Below, in pieces: positions 1 through 4,687 of a stretch of DNA of 5,381 nt. The position numbers and the translations under genes are program-made. Numbering within the stretch: the stretch's first letter is position 1; the number at the start of each line of letters is the position of its first letter. The DNA is taken from positions 1-5,381 of the forward strand of contig CAINWY010000046.1 in NCBI GenBank assembly GCA_903854645.1. The letters are read 5' to 3'. The DNA is from an uncultured bacterium. GTDB lineage: Bacteria; Patescibacteriota; Minisyncoccia; Phycocordibacterales; UBA9973. The notes beneath the pieces are model-generated. The model ran no database searches. It worked only from the letters and a program-made list of their open reading frames with translations, and had not been told where the DNA came from.

Positions 1-34
1 AGAATTAAGAATTAAGAATTGGGAATCGGTTAAG
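1..34. repeat. AATT-phased heptamer array at left edge
   Basis: AATT recurs every 7 bases (positions 3, 10, 17), followed by a decayed AATC at 24. The unit is AATTAAG. It resembles the outer part of the array at 1367-1412 read on the other strand (AATTAAG twice, then AATT plus G-rich variants). It may be one terminal arm of an element that continues outside the window, since no inverted partner is obvious nearby. Confidence that it belongs to the same repeat class as the other arrays is good; its extent to the left is unknown. Confidence 0.6.
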
Positions 35-216
35 ATTGCCAATGAATAACTATAATAGATAACTATAGCTATATGCCATTTGGTATTAATGATATATAGT
101 ATTAAATTTTCAATGATCTTATCCCTTCTGTGGGGCTATGAACCACACATATAGAGATACTATATACTAGCATATAATGCATAAAAATGCCAATACACTA
201 GTACACAATATGATTA
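35..216. other. AT-rich intergenic stretch with no gene seen
   Basis: There is no plausible open reading frame on either strand. Minor features are a nine-base direct repeat ATAACTATA at 46-54 and 59-67 (13-base spacing), the palindrome TATAGCTATA at 64-73, and an isolated TATAAT at 173-178 without a clear -35 partner. Composition is strongly AT-rich, unlike the G-rich leader and the folded RNA segment that follow. It is probably spacer, possibly with upstream promoter elements. Confidence 0.5.
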
Positions 217-229
217 TATAATGGGGGGG
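217..229 (+). promoter_or_regulatory. Putative promoter -10 (TATAAT) running into a G-run, upstream of RNA element copy A
   Basis: TATAAT at 217-222 is followed directly by seven Gs (223-229). The same arrangement, TATAAT plus eight Gs, precedes RNA element copy B at 4691-4704. No convincing -35 box is visible at 16-18 bases upstream, and here there is no TG extension. The transcript would carry a G-rich leader (G-runs at 245-248, 260-262 and 264-268) before the folded element starts near 281. Sharing of the motif between the two loci is the main support. Confidence 0.5.
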
Positions 230-280
230 ATATATATGCAAGCAGGGGTGTGGATAAGTGGGTGGGGGTAGTATAACCTT

Positions 281-417
281 TATTTAGATAGCTCTTCTAA
301 AAGGGTACGAGAATTTTTTACTAAAAATTCTCTGAAATCTTCGCCTCGACAGTCTCAGAACCCCCTTTTATAAGACTATCTAAATGACGGTTAGAGGCGA
401 AAAGATAGGGGGATTTT
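281..417 (+). ncRNA. Structured RNA element, copy A (unrecognised family)
   Basis: Bases 288-356 match 4727-4795 at 67/69 positions. Predicted fold: P1 282-291 with 376-385, a bulged C292, continuation 293-296 with 372-375, a C297/T371 mismatch, then 298-305 with 363-370. Inside is a 10-bp hairpin, 309-318 with 323-332, with loop TACT. The TTCGCCTC box at 340-347 is exactly complementary to GAGGCGAA at 394-401, just outside P1, giving an 8-bp pseudoknot. Relative to copy B, four P1 pairs change on both sides and still pair, which is strong evidence for RNA structure. The T281/G386 extension is possible only as a G-U pair on the plus strand, which favours this orientation. Compared with copy B, the variable domain is reduced to a few bases (357-362). 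The tail AAAGATAG plus a G-rich arm (401-417) has no complement until 693-702, so the RNA may extend to 705. I do not recognise tmRNA, RNase P, SRP, 6S or a known riboswitch core. Confidence 0.7.
401..417 (+). repeat. 17-bp direct repeat, first copy
   Basis: AAAGATAGGGGGATTTT at 401-417 is repeated exactly at 671-687, 270 bases downstream. In the second copy the G-rich arm pairs with AAAATCCCCC (693-702) to make a hairpin; in this copy that arm has no local partner. The pair brackets the folded segment 436-670, so it may be a duplication created when that segment was inserted, or the shared tail of two tandem RNA elements. Confidence 0.75.
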
Positions 418-670
418 GGGGAGCTTTTGAGTCCTTTGGCCGTATTTGGAATAGTTCCCGAGAAGGAACTTGCGCAGGCCGACTGGGCCGAGCAACTAGA
501 AAGCAAACTGCTTTGCTTTCTAGGCGGTGACTTGGCAAATGTCGTTGTCGTAGACAGACATTAGCGGGCATTTTTTATCCTCATTATATACGTGTCCTTC
601 GAGGGAAGCTATTCCAAAGAAGGCCACTCTCTACGAAAAAGCTATTCTGTAATCGCCTCAATACAGGTGG

Positions 671-687
671 AAAGATAGGGGGATTTT
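671..687 (+). repeat. 17-bp direct repeat, second copy
   Basis: This is an exact repeat of 401-417. It forms the AAAGATAG tail and the 5' arm of the hairpin at 675-705. The equivalent tail in copy B (4927-4933) has the same AAAGATA core, but the hairpin that follows has a different sequence and the same shape. Confidence 0.75.
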
Positions 688-705
688 CTACGAAAATCCC
701 CCTAT
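675..705. terminator. 13-bp hairpin at the end of the copy A RNA region
   Basis: Bases 675-687 pair perfectly with 693-705 around loop CTACG, including five consecutive G-C pairs. It occupies the same relative place, after AAAGATAG, as the hairpin 4934-4961 in copy B. There is no immediate T-run on the plus side, so it is not a textbook Rho-independent terminator. It may be a 3'-end stabilising stem, or terminate together with the next hairpin at 708-734. Confidence 0.45.
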
Positions 706-707
706 AG

Positions 708-734
708 AAATATCCTTATTTTATAAGGATATTT
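708..734. terminator. AT-rich hairpin between the RNA region and the hicA stop codon
   Basis: Bases 708-718 pair perfectly with 724-734 (11 bp) around a five-base A/T loop. The right end overlaps the hicA stop codon (734-736). The next bases on the plus strand are T-rich, and the minus-strand side also starts with TTT. Its position between two converging transcripts suggests a bidirectional terminator for the RNA element and hicBA, although the stem is mostly A-T pairs. Confidence 0.45.
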
Positions 735-976
735 TAGTCTTTTAGAAAAAAGATTCTGGCTTTCTCTTTGCCTAGAGAAAGCTCAAAATCTTTGATAATA
801 CCGTGGAGAGTTCCCTTTTTGATATTGTCGTGTAATGGAATAGTAATATGAAAAGAAGACCCATCTTGCGAAAGGGTCATACGTACATGACTGCCAACTG
901 TCCTCTTAACAATAAAACCATTAGATTCAAAAATCTTCACTAGTTCTTTGCCAGAGAATTGTTTGGTCTTAGGCAT
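734..976 (-). CDS. hicA: HicA-family mRNA interferase toxin
   Basis: This is the toxin of a type II toxin-antitoxin pair; HicA proteins have a double-stranded-RNA-binding-like fold and cleave mRNA, and HicB blocks them. The 80-residue product has the family pattern: an N-terminal GKELVKIFESNGF helix (9-21), then GSHVRM with His30 at the catalytic histidine position, then the strand HITIPLHDN (43-51), then KKGTLHGIIKDFEL (53-66), matching the usual 'KKGTL..I.k' helix. Start choice: an upstream ATG at 998-1000 would add eight residues (MPYLLLWN) that lie inside hicB and do not fit the family. The ATG at 974-976 gives the normal length and overlaps the hicB stop by eight bases (ATGCCTAA), typical of translational coupling. 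The antitoxin gene lies upstream, and transcription depends on the hicB promoter. The C-terminal KARIFFLKD tail is somewhat long, but all key positions look intact, so it is probably an active toxin. Confidence 0.85.
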   Translation of the reverse strand: MPKTKQFSGKELVKIFESNGFIVKRTVGSHVRMTLSQDGSSFHITIPLHDNIKKGTLHGIIKDFELSLGKEKARIFFLKD

Positions 977-1196
977 ATTCCAAAGTAGAAGGTAAGGCAA
1001 AATTAACCATAATAGGCAAAGAATGAGAGGCTACTTTGTCCTCACCAAAATGGCATTCTACGGCTTCTTTTATATTTAAAACGGTCTCGTCTAAGGTCTC
1101 GCCTTGTGTGTAAATAGAATACCCAACAGCCTCTGCTGTATAGCCGCCTTCTTTAGAAGTTTGAATAAAAAATTGTATAACATTTGGCAATTTCAT
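969..1196 (-). CDS. hicB: HicB-family antitoxin, short form
   Basis: This is the antitoxin that binds and neutralises HicA. The 75-residue product shows the HicB partial RNase H-like fold: strand NVIQFFIQTSKEGGYTAEAVG (5-25), then the motif YTQGETLDETVLNIKEAVECHF (29-50), the counterpart of the family's 'HTQGDTLEEALENIKEAI' helix. Start choice: an upstream ATG at 1227-1229 would add MQALFRVILWI across the apparent promoter, so the ATG at 1194-1196 is preferred. An extended -10 (TG-T-TATACT, 1204-1212) ends seven bases before that ATG, implying a leaderless or nearly leaderless mRNA. The protein ends soon after the antitoxin fold, so there is little or no room for the C-terminal ribbon-helix-helix or HTH that longer HicB proteins use for autoregulation. 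The 3' end overlaps hicA. Confidence 0.85.
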   Translation of the reverse strand: MKLPNVIQFFIQTSKEGGYTAEAVGYSIYTQGETLDETVLNIKEAVECHFGEDKVASHSLPIMVNFALPSTLEYA

Positions 1197-1203
1197 AATC
1201 CAA

Positions 1204-1212
1204 AGTATAACA
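1204..1212 (-). promoter_or_regulatory. Extended -10 promoter of hicBA
   Basis: Read on the minus strand the bases are TGTTATACT: a TATAAT-like hexamer TATACT with the TG extension one base upstream. The hexamer ends seven bases before the hicB ATG, so the first transcribed base should be at or next to the A of ATG. A TTGCAA at the -35 side has a spacer of only about 14 bases, so the TG extension probably substitutes for a -35 contact. Confidence 0.6.
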
Positions 1213-1220
1213 CGAAAGAG

Positions 1221-1232
1221 TGCTTGCAAGCA
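1221..1232. promoter_or_regulatory. 12-bp palindrome upstream of the hicBA promoter
   Basis: TGCTTGCAAGCA is a perfect 12-bp palindrome, placed 8 bases upstream of the extended -10 and covering the -35 zone. That is a typical operator position for a toxin-antitoxin repressor. However, this HicB seems to lack a DNA-binding domain, so the binder, if any, is unknown. Confidence 0.4.
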
Positions 1233-1270
1233 AGTAAAATACGCCCCCGAAAGCGAAGCTTTTAAACTAC

Positions 1271-1301
1271 AATTACGAATTAATAATTAGGAATTAGGAA
1301 T
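1271..1301. repeat. Heptamer array, left arm around the 18-bp hairpin
   Basis: AATT recurs at 1271, 1278, 1285 and 1292 with exact 7-base spacing (then AATG at 1299). The units are AATTACG, AATTAAT and AATTAGG twice. Its orientation is opposite to the array at 1367-1412, so the two form a loose inverted pair around the hairpin 1303-1341. Confidence 0.75.
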
Positions 1302-1302
1302 G

Positions 1303-1341
1303 AAATGAGCCCCAAAACACGTCGTGTTTTGGGGCTCATTT
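1303..1341. terminator. Perfect 18-bp hairpin between the 275-residue gene and hicBA
   Basis: Bases 1303-1320 pair perfectly with 1324-1341 around a three-base loop (GTC). The arm is AAATGAGCCCC followed by AAAACAC. A four-C/four-G block flanked by A and T tracts gives a symmetric A-stem-T shape, so it could end transcription on either strand. On the minus strand it follows the 275-residue gene (stop at 1400) by about 60 bases and would insulate hicBA. There is no long T-run immediately after the stem. It may equally be the core of a small mobile hairpin element, given the heptamer arrays on both sides. Confidence 0.6.
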
Positions 1342-1366
1342 AGGCTTGTTTCTTAGTCTGTTTTTT

Positions 1367-1412
1367 AATTCGTAATTCTTAATTCGTAATTCGTAATTCT
1401 TAATTCTTAATT
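1367..1412. repeat. Heptamer array, right arm, seven units
   Basis: AATT occurs at 1367, 1374, 1381, 1388, 1395, 1402 and 1409, exactly seven bases apart. Units are AATTCGT and AATTCTT. The last units overlap the 3' end of the minus-strand gene at 1400-2227 and supply its final codons and stop. It pairs in inverted orientation with 1271-1301. Confidence 0.85.
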
Positions 1413-2227
1413 ACCGCTTGGTAGCGGGACCAGCGTTTGGAGCCGGTTTTCTTGATCTGTCCTTTTAGGACGAGAGAGTTGAGCTCGCGCTGGATGGTCT
1501 TCTCGGAGCAATCGGTGAAGGCTATTGATATGTCCTTTATGGAAACCTCCTTGGTCGAGTCACTGCCAGTGATGTCCTTTATCAAAGAGAGGATTTTATT
1601 GGTTCTTTCTTGTTTGTCAGGGACAGAATTTATATGACTTCTAATTGCTGATGTCTGACCCATAGAAGGTCTCGAGACAGAGTTTGTAAAGGACATATTG
1701 TTGAAGTTTGTCCTTTTGTCCTTTATCATATTTTTATCATTTATTTGAGAGTTTTCTTCTGGCAAAACTGGTAGAGAAAACATCTCCTCGTCTAGTGTAA
1801 AAGTGAAGTGCTTGTCCTTGGTCTTGTGACCTAGTAGCTCCCCTATTAGTACACCGAATTCCTTCTTCAAGATCATCGTATTCATCTCTGAAATAAAACC
1901 AACTGTGTATGCAATTTCTACAAAGGAAAGTATCTCGTCTACCCTCGCCAAAGAAGTAGAGATGTGGAGCTGCTTGTGCTCGGGTTTCAGGTTTGAAAGC
2001 TTGTGCATATCGGACAACAATTCCACCCCTAGCTCGCGGAGCTTGGCCTTCAGGGCATCGTCCGTCTCCATACAATCGGTGACCATATATAATGCCGTGA
2101 CTAGCTTCTCTGTCTTTTTGTTTACAAACTCGTAAACATGTTTACTGCCCAATGCTTTTATGTCTAGGACATTTACTTGTCCATATGAATTTAACCCTGT
2201 CTTTTGGTTGTCTTTTTCATTATTCAT
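1400..2227 (-). CDS. Helical protein with C-terminal winged-helix-like DNA-binding domain (unknown family)
   Basis: I do not recognise a named family for this 275-residue protein. Residues 29-133 look all-helical (four helices around 29-51, 56-77, 92-110 and 112-133), including YEFVNKKTEKLVTALYMVT and DALKAKLRELGVELLSDMHK. Residues 152-206 form a polar Asn/Ser/Lys-rich linker. Residues 208-270 fit a winged helix: helix NKILSLIKDIT, helix VSIKDISIAF, likely recognition helix SEKTIQRELNSLVLKG (241-256), then a wing QIKKTGSKRWSRYQ. There is no signal peptide or membrane segment, so it should be cytoplasmic and probably regulatory. The ATG at 2225-2227 is used because an in-frame stop lies four codons upstream. 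A promoter and an inverted repeat lie at 2276-2324, leaving a leader of about 40 bases with no clear Shine-Dalgarno sequence. The final residues IKN and the stop are encoded by the heptamer array. It is a monocistronic unit ended by the 18-bp hairpin. The gene looks intact. Confidence 0.75.
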   Translation of the reverse strand: MNNEKDNQKTGLNSYGQVNVLDIKALGSKHVYEFVNKKTEKLVTALYMVTDCMETDDALKAKLRELGVELLSDMHKLSNLKPEHKQLHISTSLARVDEILSFVEIAYTVGFISEMNTMILKKEFGVLIGELLGHKTKDKHFTFTLDEEMFSLPVLPEENSQINDKNMIKDKRTNFNNMSFTNSVSRPSMGQTSAIRSHINSVPDKQERTNKILSLIKDITGSDSTKEVSIKDISIAFTDCSEKTIQRELNSLVLKGQIKKTGSKRWSRYQAVIKN

Positions 2228-2275
2228 AGTGTCTTTTTACGCCATGGCGAGATTATTTATGTCTTTAATGCGTCC

Positions 2276-2303
2276 ATTATACTCTGATTTTTCTAGGGCG
2301 CAA
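2276..2303 (-). promoter_or_regulatory. Promoter of the winged-helix gene
   Basis: On the minus strand the -10 TATAAT lies at 2276-2281 and a partial -35 TTGCGC at 2298-2303, with a 16-base spacer. The expected start is near 2269, giving a leader of roughly 40 bases. That leader contains ATG-GCG-TAA, a two-codon open frame, just upstream of the true start. Confidence 0.55.
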
Positions 2304-2324
2304 GTGGGAGAAAAAATCAGAGTA
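2280..2324. repeat. 13-bp perfect inverted repeat overlapping the promoter
   Basis: TACTCTGATTTTT (2280-2292) is the exact reverse complement of 2312-2324, with 19 bases between. The left arm overlaps the -10 box and the -35 box sits in the loop, so a protein bound to both arms would cover the promoter. The winged-helix product of the gene is an obvious candidate ligand. The right arm abuts the MITE-like element, so an alternative is that the repeat is the stem of a terminator or an element boundary. Confidence 0.55.
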
Positions 2325-2477
2325 ATTACCAATTAAAAATTACAAATTAACAATTGGAATTCCTATAAATATGGATGCTTATTTGAAATAAATGATATGC
2401 CCATTGGTTGATTATATTTGGGGTAGATTTACTGGTTTATTTAATTTGTAATTAGTAATTGGTAATTAATAATTAAT
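2324..2477. mobile_element. MITE-like element with heptamer-built terminal inverted repeats
   Basis: Bases 2324-2350 and 2441-2467 are inverted repeats matching at 25/27 positions, enclosing about 90 bases without a gene. Each arm consists of AATT units every seven bases: 2324, 2331, 2338, 2345, 2352 on the left, and 2443, 2450, 2457, 2464, 2471 on the right. It lies between the divergent promoters of the winged-helix gene and ftsK. No transposase, target duplication or transposon family can be seen, so 'mobile' is an inference from the inverted ends and from recurrence of the arrays elsewhere in the window. Confidence 0.5.
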
Positions 2478-2485
2478 ATTTTTTG

Positions 2486-2494
2486 TGATATAAT
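2486..2494 (+). promoter_or_regulatory. Extended -10 promoter of ftsK
   Basis: TGATATAAT is a TG-N extended -10 box with a perfect TATAAT (2489-2494). It ends 12 bases before the ftsK ATG, so the mRNA would begin about five or six bases upstream of the start codon. The bases between (2495-2506) contain no Shine-Dalgarno sequence. No clear -35 is visible; that region is occupied by the last heptamer units. Confidence 0.6.
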
Positions 2495-2506
2495 ATCAAT
2501 ATATTT

Positions 2507-4687
2507 ATGGCAAAAAAAGATGAAGAAGAAGAGTTTGAAGATGAACCAAAAAGAGGCAAAAAGTCTACCAAAAATAGACGCAAGAAAGTAGAACTTAAAG
2601 AAGAAACTACAGAGAGTCTATGGGGCGTCAGCATTCTCGTTTTGGGTCTATTAATAGCATTATCAATCTTTCACTTGGCGGGAATTGCAGGAGACTTCAT
2701 ATATAAAATATTGAGCTCATTTTTCGGTTTTGGGTACTATCTACTACCTATCATTCTAGGTATCGTGGGTGTTTCTTTTATGCGCGAAGGAAAGTTTTGG
2801 ATTGCTCGTATACATGCACTCATGTCTCTCTCACTCCTACTCTCTACACTCGGTATTATGGATCTCGCTTCAAATGGAAATGGTGCGTCTGTCACTCTCA
2901 CATACGGTGGAATACTCGGGAGTATGATAGCTTGGCCATTCGTAAAACTTTTCGGAATCTATGGTGGGATACTCCTACTCGGTACCATACTCATCGTCTC
3001 ACTCCTCGTACTCTTCAACGAGAAGCCAAACCTACTCTCACTATGGTATAGACTAAAAGAATTCATGACTAGGGATGTAACCGTGCCATTCATAAATTCA
3101 GAAACAAATGAAAATGAAGAAAAAATTACAAAAAAGGAAACAGTAGAACCTGCTCAAGAACTCGAATACGAAGAGGTTGCAATGAAGGTAGAAAAAGAAG
3201 GACTACTATCCCCAAAGAAAAAGTTCAAGACGAACTACGTCCCTCCCCCACTAGAGCTCCTAGAAAAAGATAAAGGCAAGCCAAACATCGGAGACATGAA
3301 AGGCAATACGAACATCATCCAACGCACACTTCTAAACTTTGGAATTCCTGTAGAGATGGATGAGGTGACAGTAGGACCAACAGTCACTCGATATGCATTG
3401 AAGCCTGCCCAAGGGGTAAAGCTCTCGCGTATCGTCGGACTCCAGAATGATCTCGCCCTCGCCCTCGCTGCACACCCTATCCGTATAGAGGCACCTATCC
3501 CTGGCAAGTCACTCGTCGGAGTAGAAATCCCAAACAAGGTGAAGTCCACAGTGGGACTCGCAACCCTCCTCGCAGATGATAAATTCCAAAACTCTCCAAA
3601 GCCTCTCACTGTCGCACTCGGCCGCGGACTATCCGGCAAAGCAGTATTCGGTAACCTCGCAAAGATGCCACACGCCCTCATCGCCGGAACAACCGGATCT
3701 GGAAAATCTGTAACTATCCACTCCATCATAACTTCCCTACTCTATAGAAATGGACCAGATGATATGAAGCTCATAATGGTAGATCCAAAGAGAGTGGAAC
3801 TCACACTCTATAATAAAATCCCCCATCTACTGACTGATGTGATAACAGACCCAAAGAAGACGATATTCGCACTCAAGTGGGCAGCAAAAGAAATGGATCG
3901 TAGATACGACGTGCTCCAAGCCGAGTCTGTGCGTGATATAGAATCCTATCACTCTACTGTATATGCAAAAGCAAAAGAAGGAGAAGCAGAGAGGATGCCA
4001 TATATAGTCATCATCATCGACGAGCTCGCAGATATAATGCAAGCATACCCAAGAGAGCTCGAAAGTGCTATCGTCCGCCTCGCTCAGATGTCTCGTGCTG
4101 TCGGTATCCACCTCATACTCTCTACTCAACGTCCATCGGTGAATGTCATCACGGGTCTCATCAAAGCAAACATCCCTACCCGTGTCGCTCTACAGGTCTC
4201 CTCACAAATAGATTCGAGAACTATATTGGACCAAGGTGGTGCAGAGAAGTTGCTCGGTGCTGGAGATATGCTATACGCAAGTGGAGAGATGAGCCAGCCT
4301 GAACGTCTACAAAGTGCATTCATCTCAGAAGATGAAGTAAAGAGAGTAGTCTCCTATCTCCGAGATGCATATATGGATGAAATACCAGAACAGATAATAC
4401 TCACAGGAAACATAGAGAAAGGTGGAGGACTATTCAGTGATAGCCTAGAGGGAGGAAGTGGTGGAGACGATGACCTATATGAAGAAGCGAGAGAGACAGT
4501 GATAAGAGACCAGAAGGCTTCTACATCATATCTACAAAGGAAGCTAGGAGTGGGATATGCCAGAGCAGCCAAACTCATAGATATGCTAGAGGATCATGGC
4601 GTAGTAAGTGCTGGAAATGGGGCAAAACCTCGTGAAGTATTGGAAAAAGGTATGAATAATACCGATGATATTGTGGTTGGGAATTAG
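2507..4687 (+). CDS. ftsK: DNA translocase FtsK/SpoIIIE
   Basis: This is the septum-anchored hexameric ATPase that pumps double-stranded DNA during chromosome segregation and dimer resolution at division. The 726-residue protein is complete. A charged N-terminus (1-37) precedes membrane segments near 39-60, 70-92, 98-118 and 133-170. A short Lys/Glu-rich linker (about 175-250) is much shorter than in E. coli FtsK and closer to SpoIIIE. The alpha domain (about 252-345) holds GPTVTRYALKPAQGVKLSRI. The RecA-like motor has Walker A GTTGSGKS at 394-401 (Lys400) and Walker B IVIIIDE at 500-506 (Asp505, Glu506), followed by the conserved STQRPSVNVITGLIKANIP and RTILDQGGAEKLLGAGDML blocks. After a Gly/Asp-rich hinge, residues 655-718 are the winged-helix gamma domain, with recognition segment SYLQRKLGVGYARAAKLIDM, which in the family reads oriented chromosomal motifs. 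The start follows an extended -10 box by 12 bases. The RNA element promoter begins one base after the stop. Confidence 0.97.
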   Translation: MAKKDEEEEFEDEPKRGKKSTKNRRKKVELKEETTESLWGVSILVLGLLIALSIFHLAGIAGDFIYKILSSFFGFGYYLLPIILGIVGVSFMREGKFWIARIHALMSLSLLLSTLGIMDLASNGNGASVTLTYGGILGSMIAWPFVKLFGIYGGILLLGTILIVSLLVLFNEKPNLLSLWYRLKEFMTRDVTVPFINSETNENEEKITKKETVEPAQELEYEEVAMKVEKEGLLSPKKKFKTNYVPPPLELLEKDKGKPNIGDMKGNTNIIQRTLLNFGIPVEMDEVTVGPTVTRYALKPAQGVKLSRIVGLQNDLALALAAHPIRIEAPIPGKSLVGVEIPNKVKSTVGLATLLADDKFQNSPKPLTVALGRGLSGKAVFGNLAKMPHALIAGTTGSGKSVTIHSIITSLLYRNGPDDMKLIMVDPKRVELTLYNKIPHLLTDVITDPKKTIFALKWAAKEMDRRYDVLQAESVRDIESYHSTVYAKAKEGEAERMPYIVIIIDELADIMQAYPRELESAIVRLAQMSRAVGIHLILSTQRPSVNVITGLIKANIPTRVALQVSSQIDSRTILDQGGAEKLLGAGDMLYASGEMSQPERLQSAFISEDEVKRVVSYLRDAYMDEIPEQIILTGNIEKGGGLFSDSLEGGSGGDDDLYEEARETVIRDQKASTSYLQRKLGVGYARAAKLIDMLEDHGVVSAGNGAKPREVLEKGMNNTDDIVVGN

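Larger units (their letters stand above)
436..705 (+). ncRNA. Second folded RNA segment, continuous with or inserted in copy A
   Basis: A long-range helix joins TTTGGAATAG (445-454) to CTATTCCAAA (609-618), extended by GGCC 438-441 with 622-625 across a small internal loop. Enclosed hairpins are TTCC/GGAA (455-458/465-468), GGCC/GGCC (477-480/486-489), a perfect 12-bp stem 496-507/512-523 with loop CTGC, and a two-part stem AATGTC/GACATT (538-543/557-562) enclosing TGTC/GACA (546-549/553-556). A small hairpin, 654-658/664-668, includes a G-U pair only on the plus strand. The segment ends with the same AAAGATAG tail seen in copies A and B, followed by a 13-bp hairpin (675-687/693-705). It is visibly more GC-rich than its surroundings and has no credible reading frame. 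It could be the variable domain of a longer copy A transcript, or a separate RNA inserted there. No known family is recognised. Confidence 0.5.

Noticed and set aside
46..67. Direct repeat ATAACTATA, possible iterons
   Set aside because: Only two copies occur, in very AT-rich sequence, and no replication initiator gene is present.
249..257. Perfect DnaA-box consensus (TTATCCACA on the minus strand)
   Set aside because: It is a single copy inside a G-rich leader, with no second box, no AT-rich unwinding cluster of boxes and no dnaA/dnaN nearby; chance occurrence in a window this size is a few per cent.
371..412. Group I intron core (GACTA then AAGATA motifs)
   Set aside because: The second P7 strand (TAGTC after AAGATA) is missing, and no P3-P8 arrangement could be built.
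281..417. tmRNA, RNase P RNA or SRP RNA
   Set aside because: The T-arm and CCA-end of tmRNA, the conserved regions of RNase P and the SRP apical motif are all absent.
321..571. Open frames of 61 and 63 residues on the minus strand
   Set aside because: They lie within the folded RNA segments, have no ribosome site, resemble no protein family, and read through the paired arms of hairpins.
1367..1412. CRISPR array
   Set aside because: The repeat unit is seven bases with no spacers of 25-40 bases, and there are no cas genes.
1737..2075. 112-residue minus-strand frame and small plus-strand frames inside the winged-helix gene
   Set aside because: They overlap a gene with a clear promoter and coherent domain structure; the alternative frames read as low-complexity, Arg-rich shadows.
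3235..3729. 164-residue minus-strand frame opposite ftsK
   Set aside because: It is an antisense shadow of the FtsK motor coding region, with composition dictated by FtsK codons and no family similarity.
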